Below, piece by piece: positions 1-6,105 of a DNA stretch of 6,105 nt. The stretch is from positions 1-6,105 of the forward strand of contig JANXMO010000668.1 in NCBI GenBank assembly GCA_025354615.1, in the 5' to 3' direction. Within the stretch, counting starts at the first letter, position 1, and the number at the start of each line of letters is the position of its first letter. The notes beneath the pieces were generated by a model. The model was not told the origin of the DNA, ran no database searches, and saw only the letters and a program-made list of their open reading frames with translations. The translations under genes were made by a program, and so were the position numbers. This stretch comes from Burkholderiales bacterium (lineage in GTDB: Bacteria > Pseudomonadota > Gammaproteobacteria > Burkholderiales > Burkholderiaceae_C).

Positions 1-742
1 TCGGCTGGACCAGATCAGCGAGGGTCTCAACCGCCCGTTCCGTGACCGGCCCAACCGACAGGCGGACGCGGCGCCGTCGTGGGTGGCATTGGCCCGTCCG
101 GCAGTCTGGGGGTCGGCTGCACTGGTGCTGGCGGCGTTGGCGCTGTACCTCGTGCCCGGCGGCTGGCTGACACAGCAAGGCGACTCAGCCCGTCGCTGGT
201 TGGCGGCTCGCGCGTCAGCGGTGCCCGAGGCGGCGGGTTCCGGCGTCGCTGCCACGCCATCGCAGGTTGTCGAGGTGCTTTCAACGGCGGCGCCTGTTGA
301 GGCGGAATTGGCGCCAACCGCTGCTGGCACGGCTGCCTTGCCGGCAGCAGAGGCCGCGTCGACGGCGCAACCCGCTCCCATGGCACTGTCGACCGCGCCG
401 CTGGCTTCCTATGTTCCCGACGCGCCCGCCGTTCCGACCCCGACCACGCTTCCCGCCGCAGTCGTGGCGCCGGCAGTCGAGGGCACGCCACCGTCCGCCG
501 CCGCTGACGGCACCTTGCAGCTGCGTGCCAATGCGGTGTCCTGGGTCGAAGTGGTCGATGCGCGTTCGCGGGTGCTGTTGTCGCGCCGGCTCCAGGAAGG
601 CGAAACCATCGCACTGGACGGCGCTTTGCCGCTGCGTTTGAAGGTTGGTAACGCGCTGGGCACCGAAGCCGTTTTCCGCGGCCGCGTGCTGGATTTGGCC
701 AGCAACGCCCGCGACAACGTAGCCCGGCTCGAATTGAAATAA
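1..742 (+). CDS. rodZ: RodZ cytoskeletal protein, C-terminal part (5' end outside window)
   Basis: The reading frame is open from base 2 with no start in view, and 246 residues are visible to TAA at 740-742. The missing N-terminus would hold the cytoplasmic helix-turn-helix domain that binds MreB. Visible are a basic juxtamembrane stretch ([10 protein letters not shown], residues 11-20), one transmembrane helix (about 35-51, Leu/Ala-rich), a long Ala/Pro/Thr/Val-rich periplasmic linker (about 72-169), and a compact C-terminal domain (about 170-246) containing [27 protein letters not shown] and a closing RDNVARLEL. This matches the DUF4115-type RodZ C-terminal domain. RodZ is a bitopic inner-membrane protein that couples MreB to the elongasome and rod shape. 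The GTG at 83 lies inside the frame just before the membrane helix and is not the true start. ispG follows 16 bases later, the usual neighbour. Identification rests on domain order, the C-terminal motif and gene context. Confidence 0.9.
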   Translation, partial: RLDQISEGLNRPFRDRPNRQADAAPSWVALARPAVWGSAALVLAALALYLVPGGWLTQQGDSARRWLAARASAVPEAAGSGVAATPSQVVEVLSTAAPVEAELAPTAAGTAALPAAEAASTAQPAPMALSTAPLASYVPDAPAVPTPTTLPAAVVAPAVEGTPPSAAADGTLQLRANAVSWVEVVDARSRVLLSRRLQEGETIALDGALPLRLKVGNALGTEAVFRGRVLDLASNARDNVARLELK

Positions 743-758
743 AGCGCTGAGCAAACCG

Positions 759-2084
759 ATGACGATGACGCCGCCTCTGCCGCTGGCCTTTGAAGCCGAT
801 GATGATTTCATCGAGCCGGCCCGCCCCGCAGCGCGCCGCACCCGCCAGGCCACGGTGCGCTGGGGCGCGCGGGTGGTGACCGTCGGCGGTGATGCGCCGG
901 TGCGGCTGCAGTCGATGACCAATACCGACACGGTCGATGCTGTCGGTACCGCCATCCAGGTCAAGGCGCTGGCCCAGGCCGGCTCCGAGCTGGTGCGCAT
1001 CACCGTCAATACGCCCGAGGCGGCGGCCGCCGTGCCGTACCTGCGCGAGCAGCTTGACCGCATGGGCATCGACGTGCCGCTGATCGGCGACTTTCACTAC
1101 AACGGCCACCGCCTGTTGGCCGACCACCCGGCGTGCGCCGAGGCGCTGTCCAAATACCGTATCAACCCGGGCAACGTGGGCAAGGGTGACAAGCACGACC
1201 GGCAGTTCGCGCAGATGATCGAAATCGCCGCCCGGCATGACAAGCCGGTGCGCATCGGCGTCAACTGGGGCAGCCTGGATGCCGAGCTCCTGGCGCAGAT
1301 GATGGACGACAACGCCCGCCGCGCCGAGCCGCAGCCGCCGCAACAGGTGATGTACCGCGCGCTGATTGCATCAGCCCTCGGTTCAGCCCGGCGGGCCGAG
1401 GACATTGGCCTGCGCGGTGAGCAAATCATCCTGAGCTGCAAGATGTCGGGCGTGCAAGACCTGGTCAGCGTCTACCGCGCGTTGGCGCGCCGCTGCGACT
1501 ATGCCTTGCATCTCGGGCTGACCGAAGCTGGCATGGCGACCAAGGGAACGGTCGCTTCCACCGCCGCGCTGGCCCTGTTGCTGCAGGAAGGCATTGGCGA
1601 CACCATCCGCGTTTCGCTGACGCCGCAGCCGGGCGAGCCGCGCACGCAAGAGGTGGTGATTGCCGCGGAAATTCTGCAGTCGTTGGGCCTGCGCGCATTC
1701 AACCCCAGCGTAACGGCCTGCCCCGGCTGCGGCCGCACCACCAGCACGACTTTTCAAGAACTGGCGCAGCAGATCGACAGCCATTTGCGCACGCAGATGC
1801 CGGTGTGGAAGGTGCGTTATCCCGGGGTCGAAACGCTGAAGGTGGCCGTGATGGGCTGCATTGTCAACGGCCCGGGCGAAAGCAAACATGCCGACATCGG
1901 CATCAGCCTGCCCGGCACCGGCGAGGCGCCGGCGGCGCCGGTGTTCATCGACGGTGAAAAGGCGCTGACGCTGCGCGGCGCCAACATCGCGCAGGAATTC
2001 CATGCGCTGGTCGAGCGCTACATCGAGCAGCGCTTTGGTGGGCCGGCCACCGTTCTTTTTGACTCACCGCCCAAGGCGTCTTGA
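759..2084 (+). CDS. ispG: 4-hydroxy-3-methylbut-2-en-1-yl diphosphate synthase (IspG/GcpE)
   Basis: A 441-residue enzyme that reductively converts 2-C-methyl-D-erythritol 2,4-cyclodiphosphate to HMBPP, the penultimate MEP-pathway step, in the cytosol. The N-terminal TIM-barrel part carries [11 protein letters not shown] (48-58), [10 protein letters not shown] (108-117), [12 protein letters not shown] (133-144) and LHLGLTEAG (250-258). The C-terminal iron-sulfur part carries ACPGCGRT (C321, C324) and [10 protein letters not shown] (C367, E374). These fit the three Cys and one Glu that ligate the [4Fe-4S] cluster in this family. The C324-C367 spacing is 43 residues against 32 between the equivalent E. 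coli cysteines (C273-C305), and the protein is longer than the roughly 370-residue E. coli enzyme, as in other betaproteobacterial forms. The first 30 residues are a variable acidic/basic leader. The start is ATG 759, with ATG 765 also possible; neither has a convincing Shine-Dalgarno sequence. It lies 16 bases after rodZ and is probably cotranscribed with it. Confidence 0.97.
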   Translation: MTMTPPLPLAFEADDDFIEPARPAARRTRQATVRWGARVVTVGGDAPVRLQSMTNTDTVDAVGTAIQVKALAQAGSELVRITVNTPEAAAAVPYLREQLDRMGIDVPLIGDFHYNGHRLLADHPACAEALSKYRINPGNVGKGDKHDRQFAQMIEIAARHDKPVRIGVNWGSLDAELLAQMMDDNARRAEPQPPQQVMYRALIASALGSARRAEDIGLRGEQIILSCKMSGVQDLVSVYRALARRCDYALHLGLTEAGMATKGTVASTAALALLLQEGIGDTIRVSLTPQPGEPRTQEVVIAAEILQSLGLRAFNPSVTACPGCGRTTSTTFQELAQQIDSHLRTQMPVWKVRYPGVETLKVAVMGCIVNGPGESKHADIGISLPGTGEAPAAPVFIDGEKALTLRGANIAQEFHALVERYIEQRFGGPATVLFDSPPKAS

Positions 2085-2094
2085 CCGCCGGCGT

Positions 2095-2126
2095 GCCGCA
2101 ATTTTCCGCGGCTGCTTTTTGTTTTT
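2095..2126 (+). terminator. Possible weak terminator or attenuator between ispG and hisS
   Basis: In the ispG-hisS gap, GCCGC (2095-2099) can pair with GCGGC (2108-2112) across an 8-base loop. After TGC come two T5 runs (2116-2120 and 2122-2126) separated by one G. A GC stem followed by T runs looks like an intrinsic terminator, but the stem has only 5 pairs and the first T is 3 bases past it, so partial termination is the most it suggests. It would separate hisS output from rodZ-ispG. It could also simply be an AT-rich leader that keeps the hisS start unstructured. Confidence 0.3.
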
Positions 2127-2135
2127 GTGACCTCC

Positions 2136-3440
2136 ATGGCTGATCCCTTGCAATCCCTGCGCGCCGTCAAAGGCATGAACGACATCCTGCCGCCCGAGTC
2201 GGCGCGCTGGGAGTGGTTCGAGGACAAGGTGCGCGGGCTGATGCAACGCTACGGCTACGCCAACGTGCGCACGCCGCTGGTCGAGCCCACGGCGCTGTTC
2301 CTGCGCGGCCTGGGCGAGGCGACCGACATCGTCGAAAAGGAGATGTACTCCTTCGAAGACGCACTGAACGGCGACCGCTTGACCCTGCGGCCCGAAAACA
2401 CCGCCGGCGTGGTGCGCGCCGCAACCGAACACGCGCTGCTGCACGACGGCGGGCGCCGGCTGTTTTACATCGGCGCCATGTTCCGCCACGAGCGGCCGCA
2501 AAAAGGCCGCTACCGGCAGTTTCACCAGGTGGGCGCCGAAGCGCTAGGCCATGCCGGGCCGGATGTCGATGCCGAACTGATCCTGATGTGCCGCGCGCTG
2601 TGGCGCGAGCTGGGGCTGCGCGAAGGCGAAGACGTGCGCCTGGAACTCAACAGCCTGGGCGAGCCGGCGGAGCGCCTGGCCCACCGCGAAGCGCTGGTAA
2701 CGCACCTGGAGGCGAGCAGCGGCGTGCTCGACGACGACGCCCGGCGCCGCCTGTACAGCAACCCGCTGCGCATTCTGGACAGTAAAAACCCGGCGCTGCA
2801 GCCGTTGATCGAGGCAGCGCCGCGGCTGATCGATTTTCTGGGTGCGGCGTCGCGTGGGCACTTGGAAGCCGTCTGCGCGGTGCTCGACGCCGTCGGGCTG
2901 CCCTATCGCCTCAACCCCCGCCTGGTGCGGGGCATGGACTACTACAACCTCACGGTTTTCGAATGGGTCACCGACCGGCTGGGCGCGCAAGGCACCGTGT
3001 GCGGCGGTGGCCGCTACGACCGCTTGTTTGAACAGCTGGGCGGCAAGCCCACCCCGGCCGTGGGCTGGGGCATGGGGATCGAGCGGCTGCTGCTGCTGAT
3101 GGAGGCCGCCGGCGTGCAGCCGCCGCTGCCGGTGCCGGACGCCTTTGCGATCGTCCAGGCTGCAGGCCATTTGCCCACGGTGATGGTGACGCTCGAAGCG
3201 CTGCGCGCGCAAGGCGTCAGCGTGACCTTCAATCCAGCCGGTGCCAGCGGGCCGGCCAGCATGAAGTCGCAGTTCAAGCGGGCTGATGCCAGTGGCGCGC
3301 GCCACGCCCTGATTTTTGGCGAAGAGGAACTGGCCAGCGCCAGTGTCGGCCTCAAGAACCTGCGCGATATCGGCGCTGTTCAGCAACGCCTGCCACTGGC
3401 CGACGTGGCGCAGTGGGCGGCGGCGCTACGCAACGCATAA
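2136..3440 (+). CDS. hisS: Histidine--tRNA ligase (HisRS)
   Basis: A 434-residue class II aminoacyl-tRNA synthetase that activates histidine with ATP and charges tRNA-His in the cytosol. It begins with the family's typical [13 protein letters not shown] (residues 10-22). The catalytic domain shows motif 2, [16 protein letters not shown] (about 116-131), the histidine-specific LVRGMDYYN (263-271, with the Arg at 265 matching the catalytic R259 of E. coli), the CGGGRYD loop (289-295) and motif 3, GWGMGIERL (310-318). The remainder, from about 335, is the anticodon-binding domain, including [21 protein letters not shown] near 378-398. Length is normal and no key motif is missing. I chose ATG 2136; an in-frame GTG at 2127 would add three residues (437 in all). 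Neither has a Shine-Dalgarno sequence, and the leader is T- and C-rich. It sits 51 bases after ispG, a widely conserved order in proteobacteria. Confidence 0.97.
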   Translation: MADPLQSLRAVKGMNDILPPESARWEWFEDKVRGLMQRYGYANVRTPLVEPTALFLRGLGEATDIVEKEMYSFEDALNGDRLTLRPENTAGVVRAATEHALLHDGGRRLFYIGAMFRHERPQKGRYRQFHQVGAEALGHAGPDVDAELILMCRALWRELGLREGEDVRLELNSLGEPAERLAHREALVTHLEASSGVLDDDARRRLYSNPLRILDSKNPALQPLIEAAPRLIDFLGAASRGHLEAVCAVLDAVGLPYRLNPRLVRGMDYYNLTVFEWVTDRLGAQGTVCGGGRYDRLFEQLGGKPTPAVGWGMGIERLLLLMEAAGVQPPLPVPDAFAIVQAAGHLPTVMVTLEALRAQGVSVTFNPAGASGPASMKSQFKRADASGARHALIFGEEELASASVGLKNLRDIGAVQQRLPLADVAQWAAALRNA

Positions 3441-3452
3441 TCGCGCGTTCTG

Positions 3453-3472
3453 TCGCAGGCGCCGCCTTGCGA
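3453..3472 (+). other. Hairpin in the hisS-yfgM gap
   Basis: Bases 3453-3460 (TCGCAGGC) pair with 3464-3472 (GCCTTGCGA) around a 3-base loop, giving 8 pairs with one bulged T at 3467. The hairpin lies in the 55-base gap between hisS and yfgM. It is followed by a pyrimidine-rich stretch (3473-3495) rather than a clean T run, so it is a poor terminator. It could be an RNA-processing or stability element at the hisS 3' end. Only the complementarity is seen; function is inferred. Confidence 0.3.
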
Positions 3473-3495
3473 TCCACCGTCTTTCCTTTCTTTCC

Positions 3496-4212
3496 ATGGC
3501 CACCCACCTCGATTTTGAAGAACAGGAGCAGCTCGACCAGCTCAAGCACTTCTGGCAACGCCACGGCAACCTGATCACCTGGCTGCTGGTTGCTGCGCTG
3601 GGTGCTTATGCGGCTTGGCAAGGCTGGCACTGGTGGCAGCGTGATCAGTCGGTCAAAGCCGGTGCCATGTTCGATGAACTCGAGCGTGCTGCCCAGGCGG
3701 GCGATGCTGACAAAACCGATCGTGTTTTCACCGATCTCAAATCCCGCTACCCGCGCACGGCGTTCACCCAGCAGGCCGGGCTGCTGGCCGCCAAATTGCA
3801 GCTTGACAAAGACAAGCCGGAAGCTGCGCTCGCCGCCTTCAGCTGGGTGGCCGACCATGCCGTCGAAACCTCTTACCAAACCCTGGCGAGGCTGCGTGCT
3901 GCTGGCGTGCTGCTCGACCAGAAAAAGTACGATGTGGCGCTCAAGCAGCTCGATGCGGCCACCAGCCCTGAATTCACCGCTTTGGTGGCCGACCGTCGTG
4001 GCGATGTGGCCCTGGCGCAGGGCAAAACCGCTGACGCCACGGCCGCTTATCAACGCGCCTGGAAGGCGATGGATTCGAAGCTGGACTACCGCCGCCTCAT
4101 CGAAGCCAAGTTGACCGCTTTGGGCGCTGCGCCTGATGCGCCGGTAGCAGTGGCGTCGGCGTCGGCTGCGTCTGCCGTGCCAGCCGCCTCGGCGGTGGAG
4201 GGCGGTCGGTGA
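3496..4212 (+). CDS. yfgM: YfgM-like periplasmic TPR ancillary translocon protein
   Basis: A 238-residue protein with a short acidic cytoplasmic N-terminus (FEEQEQLDQLKHFW, about 7-20), one transmembrane helix (about 25-43, LITWLLVAALGAYAAW) followed by an aromatic W-H-WW boundary, and a periplasmic helical domain. That domain is typical of the YfgM/TPR_21 family: FDELERAAQAGD (59-70), a helix-rich middle, and a TPR-like pair near 160-190 (ADRRGDVALAQGKTADA, then AYQRAW). In E. coli, YfgM associates with the SecYEG translocon and the chaperone PpiD and is linked to periplasmic chaperone networks; that role is transferred by family. The last 25 or so residues form an Ala/Ser/Val-rich low-complexity tail. 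ATG 3496 is chosen because the family begins just before the FEEQEQ segment; frame upstream of it overlaps hisS and looks non-coding. No Shine-Dalgarno sequence is visible, only a C/T tract. The TGA overlaps the bamB ATG by one base. Confidence 0.9.
   Translation: MATHLDFEEQEQLDQLKHFWQRHGNLITWLLVAALGAYAAWQGWHWWQRDQSVKAGAMFDELERAAQAGDADKTDRVFTDLKSRYPRTAFTQQAGLLAAKLQLDKDKPEAALAAFSWVADHAVETSYQTLARLRAAGVLLDQKKYDVALKQLDAATSPEFTALVADRRGDVALAQGKTADATAAYQRAWKAMDSKLDYRRLIEAKLTALGAAPDAPVAVASASAASAVPAASAVEGGR
4197..4202 (+). promoter_or_regulatory. Ribosome binding site of bamB
   Basis: GGAGGG, inside the last codons of yfgM, lies 9 bases before ATG 4212 and 6 bases before GTG 4209. It is the clearest Shine-Dalgarno sequence in the window. 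With the TGATG stop/start overlap it supports coupled translation of yfgM and bamB. Confidence 0.7.
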
Positions 4213-5345
4213 TGTGGATCAAAACGGCCTCGCGCACGGGCCGCTGTATGGCCTGGCTATGCCTAGCGCTGCAAGCCGCCTGTTCAAGCGGCCTTGACAA
4301 GCCCAAACCTCAGCCACTGGCGCCGCTGGTGGCGCAAATTGGCGGCCGCGCGGTCTGGAATCAGCGCATTGAAAACATTCGGTTTCCCCTTGTGGTGGCG
4401 GCGAACGGCGACACCTTCACCGTGGCCGGCAGTGACGGCACGGTGCTGGCATTGCAGGCCAGCAGCGGCCGCGAGCTGTGGCGCGCCAGCCTTGCATCAC
4501 CGCTCAGCGCCGGCGTGGGCAGCGATGGCCGAGTGGCCGCCGTGGCCACCCGCGGGGGTGAAGTGGTTGCGCTTGAACAAGGCCGCGTTTTGTGGCGCCA
4601 GCCCTTGATTGCCCGTGTGAGCACGCCGCCGTTGGTGGCGGGAGAGCGCATTTTTTTATTGGGCGTCGACCGGCGCGTCACCGCTTTTGACGCGCGCGAC
4701 GGCACGCGCCTGTGGTCGGTTCAGCGCCCGGGTGACCCGCTGGCATTGGCCCAGGCCGGTGTGCTGGCAGCCTTCAAGAACACCTTGCTGGTGGGCCAGG
4801 GCGCCCGCCTGGCGGCACTGGACCCCGCGGATGGCAGCGTGCGCTGGGAAGTGCCTCTGGCCACGCCGCGCGGCACCAACGAGGTGGAACGCCTGGCCGA
4901 CCTGGTGGGCCCGGCCGGCCGGGTGGGCGATGTGGTGTGCGCGCGGGCTTTTCAGTCGGCCGTGGCCTGCGTCAACGCCGAGCGTGGTGCACTGGCCTGG
5001 ACCAAGCCGCTGGGTGGTGTCAATGGCGTTGCCGCTGACGCGCAATTCGTGTTCGGCGCCGATGCCTCGGACCGCATCACTGCGTGGAAACTGGGCAGCG
5101 GAGAAGCCGCCTGGACGTCCTCGCTGCTGCTGCACCACGGTTTGAGCACGCCGCTGTCGATCGGCCGCACGGTGGTGTTCGGTGACGCCCAGGGTCTGGT
5201 GCATTTCCTGTCGCGCGACAAGGGCGAGCCGCTGCTGCGGTTGCCGACCGACGGCAGCGCCGTGGTCGCGGCACCCGTGGCCGTGGGCAACACGATCCTC
5301 GTTGTCACGCGCAATGGCGGGCTGTTCGCCTTCCGCTCCGAGTGA
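4212..5345 (+). CDS. bamB: Outer membrane protein assembly factor BamB (lipoprotein)
   Basis: A 377-residue precursor of the beta-propeller lipoprotein of the BAM complex, which assists BamA in folding outer-membrane proteins from the periplasmic side. An N-region with K4, R8 and R11, a short hydrophobic stretch (13-20) and C24 form a lipoprotein signal peptide; Q21 at the -3 position is off consensus. PQQ-like propeller repeats with closing Trp follow: [11 protein letters not shown] (80-90), ALEQGRVLW (120-128), [11 protein letters not shown] (158-168), [11 protein letters not shown] (202-212), [11 protein letters not shown] (253-263), [11 protein letters not shown] (291-301), a degenerate one near 331-342, and a last strand GLFAFRSE. 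This fits an eight-bladed propeller. NEVERLAD (223-230) resembles a conserved BamB loop. C243 and C253 flank a predicted hairpin. Length is close to E. coli BamB (392). ATG 4212 overlaps the yfgM stop; GTG 4209 is the alternative. A T7 run at 4651-4657 is unusual in so GC-rich a gene. Confidence 0.95.
   Translation: MWIKTASRTGRCMAWLCLALQAACSSGLDKPKPQPLAPLVAQIGGRAVWNQRIENIRFPLVVAANGDTFTVAGSDGTVLALQASSGRELWRASLASPLSAGVGSDGRVAAVATRGGEVVALEQGRVLWRQPLIARVSTPPLVAGERIFLLGVDRRVTAFDARDGTRLWSVQRPGDPLALAQAGVLAAFKNTLLVGQGARLAALDPADGSVRWEVPLATPRGTNEVERLADLVGPAGRVGDVVCARAFQSAVACVNAERGALAWTKPLGGVNGVAADAQFVFGADASDRITAWKLGSGEAAWTSSLLLHHGLSTPLSIGRTVVFGDAQGLVHFLSRDKGEPLLRLPTDGSAVVAAPVAVGNTILVVTRNGGLFAFRSE
4652..4701 (+). 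other. Candidate -1 frameshift site within bamB
   Basis: The heptamer T TTT TTA (4652-4658) is in register with bamB codons F148 (TTT) and L149 (TTA), the X XXY YYZ pattern of -1 slippery sites. After a 5-base spacer, CGTCG (4664-4668) can pair with CGACG (4697-4701), enclosing an 8-pair stem GCGCGTCA (4673-4680) / TGACGCGC (4688-4695) with a 7-base loop. A -1 shift would read 10 more codons and stop at TGA 4688-4690, giving a product of about 159 residues that ends in the third propeller repeat. The geometry is seen; activity is speculative and chance is quite possible. Confidence 0.2.
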
Positions 5346-5349
5346 TCGC

Positions 5350-5372
5350 CCACCAGCACTGTCTGCGGGTGG
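5350..5372 (+). promoter_or_regulatory. Hairpin over the der ribosome-binding region
   Basis: In the 31-base bamB-der gap, CCACC (5350-5354) can pair with GGTGG (5368-5372). Inside it, after one A/G mismatch, GCA (5356-5358) pairs with TGC (5364-5366) around a 5-base loop. The only purine-rich stretch before the TTG start, GGGTGG at 5367-5372, is mostly in the stem, 4 bases from the start codon. Such a fold would lower der translation unless opened, for example by ribosomes finishing bamB. Only the complementarity is seen. Confidence 0.3.
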
Positions 5373-5376
5373 CATC

Positions 5377-6105
5377 TTGAAGCCCGTGATTGCCATCGTG
5401 GGCCGGCCCAACGTCGGCAAGTCCACCTTGTTCAACCGCATGACGCGCACGCGCGACGCCATCGTTGCCGACTTTGCCGGCCTCACCCGTGACCGCCACT
5501 ACGGTGACGGCCACCTGGGCGAGCGCAGTTTCATCGTCATCGACACCGGCGGCTTCGAGCCCAATTGCGACAGCGGCATCGTGCGTGAAATGGCGCGGCA
5601 AACCCGCCAGGCGGTGGCCGAGGCGGATGCGGTGATTTTCGTGGTCGACGTGCGTGCCGGCTTATCAGCGCAAGACCATGATATTGCCCGCTACCTGCGC
5701 CTGGCCGGCAAACACGTCGTGCTGGCGGCCAACAAGGCGGAAGGCATGGTCGAATCGCCGTTGCTGGGCGAGTTTTTCGAACTCGGCATGGGCGAGCCGC
5801 AGGCCGTGTCATCGGCCCACGGTCAAGGCGTGCGCAGCCTGACCGAGGCGGCGCTGGCCCGCTTCGTTTTTGACGAAGACGCCGCGGCCGAGCCCGTGGA
5901 AGGCGCGCCGATCCGCCTGGCGGTGGCCGGGCGCCCGAATGTCGGCAAGTCAACGCTGATCAACACCTGGCTCGGCGAGGAGCGGCTGGTGGCCTTCGAC
6001 ATGCCCGGCACGACGCGCGACGCCATCAGCATTCCCTTCGAGCGCCAGGGCCAGCAGTTTCAGTTGATCGACACCGCCGGGTTGCGCCGCAAAGGCCGGG
6101 TGTTC
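5377..6105 (+). CDS. der: Ribosome biogenesis GTPase Der/EngA, N-terminal part (3' end outside window)
   Basis: 243 residues are visible of a protein usually about 440-490 long, running off the window in frame. Der has two tandem G domains and a KH-like domain, and acts in 50S subunit maturation in the cytosol. G domain 1 shows GRPNVGKS (9-16), T37 in GLTRDR, DTGG (56-59), NKAE (119-122) and SSAH (145-148). G domain 2 shows GRPNVGKS (185-192), PGTTRD (210-215) and DTAG (232-235). An acidic linker (about 165-175) joins them. NKAE in place of NKxD in the first domain is, as I recall, common in Der and not a defect. The start is TTG 5377, giving [11 protein letters not shown], the usual beginning in this group; GTG 5386 would leave only five residues before the P-loop and is less likely. 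No ATG is available. It lies 31 bases after bamB. The KH domain is not seen because of the window edge. Confidence 0.95.
   Translation, partial: MKPVIAIVGRPNVGKSTLFNRMTRTRDAIVADFAGLTRDRHYGDGHLGERSFIVIDTGGFEPNCDSGIVREMARQTRQAVAEADAVIFVVDVRAGLSAQDHDIARYLRLAGKHVVLAANKAEGMVESPLLGEFFELGMGEPQAVSSAHGQGVRSLTEAALARFVFDEDAAAEPVEGAPIRLAVAGRPNVGKSTLINTWLGEERLVAFDMPGTTRDAISIPFERQGQQFQLIDTAGLRRKGRVF

Noticed and set aside
83..742. GTG at 83 as a start for a separate 219-residue protein
   Set aside because: The frame is open to the window edge, and the preceding residues fit the RodZ juxtamembrane region, so this is an internal codon.
27..1343. 438-residue open frame on the - strand, opposite rodZ and ispG
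   Set aside because: It lies antisense to two firmly identified genes. Its product is Arg/Ala/Pro/His-rich with no recognisable domain, as expected for the shadow of GC-rich codons.
1921..1942. GGCGCC-rich self-complementary stretch in ispG
   Set aside because: It encodes an ordinary Ala/Pro-rich loop (EAPAAPV), and such complementarity is frequent in GC-rich coding sequence.
2544..3386. 280-residue - strand frame opposite hisS, with similar long - strand frames at 1383-2003, 3352-4053 and 4656-5486
   Set aside because: Each mirrors a real + strand gene, has a biased low-complexity translation and no family motif. Stop codons are rare in antisense frames of such GC-rich genes.
3316..3495. 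Upstream extension of the yfgM frame into hisS
   Set aside because: The extra 60 residues overlap the hisS 3' end in another frame and look non-coding (Arg/Cys-rich). The family N-terminus starts at ATG 3496.
5731..5742. NKAE instead of NKxD in the first Der G domain, as a possible loss of nucleotide specificity
   Set aside because: As I recall, Glu at this place is seen in many Der proteins, and all other G motifs are intact, so it is not treated as an anomaly.
1..6105. Search by eye for tRNA genes, CRISPR repeats, insertion sequences, tandem repeats or a foreign gene cassette
   Set aside because: Six housekeeping genes fill the window with gaps of at most 55 bases, with similar GC-rich composition throughout and no repeats of note.

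Overview
The window is an ordinary but well-defined chromosomal housekeeping stretch from a GC-rich betaproteobacterium. All six genes lie on the + strand. The order rodZ (3' part) - ispG - hisS - yfgM - bamB - der (5' part) is a conserved proteobacterial cluster. Protein details such as a Der beginning [16 protein letters not shown], a long IspG and a BamB with paired cysteines suggest Burkholderiales, probably Comamonadaceae or close kin. That placement is inference from gene order and protein style, not from a search.

Layout: bases 1-742 hold the C-terminal part of RodZ, the membrane-spanning link between MreB and the cell wall elongation machinery. Bases 759-2084 hold IspG, the [4Fe-4S] enzyme of the MEP isoprenoid pathway. 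A 51-base gap with a short hairpin followed by two T5 runs leads to HisS (histidyl-tRNA synthetase, 2136-3440). A 55-base gap with a hairpin and a pyrimidine tract leads to YfgM (3496-4212), a membrane-anchored periplasmic TPR-like protein. Its stop codon overlaps the start of BamB (4212-5345), a lipoprotein of the outer-membrane-protein assembly complex. A 31-base gap that can fold over the ribosome-binding region leads to Der (5377 to beyond the end), a two-G-domain GTPase for 50S ribosome assembly that appears to start at TTG.

The genes combine envelope work (RodZ, YfgM, BamB), precursor supply for undecaprenyl carriers and quinones (IspG), and translation (HisS, Der). Gaps of -1 to 55 bases suggest a shared transcript, possibly with partial termination between ispG and hisS. 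No gene-free stretch exceeds 55 bases. I saw no mobile element, RNA gene, CRISPR array or tandem repeat, and no sign of an undescribed multi-gene system.

The least expected signal is inside bamB: an in-frame T TTT TTA slippery heptamer, then a 5-base spacer and a GC-rich two-part hairpin. This is the textbook arrangement for -1 frameshifting and may be chance. Other points are SD-less, pyrimidine-rich leaders before hisS and yfgM, an off-consensus BamB lipobox, and a hairpin covering the der ribosome-binding region.
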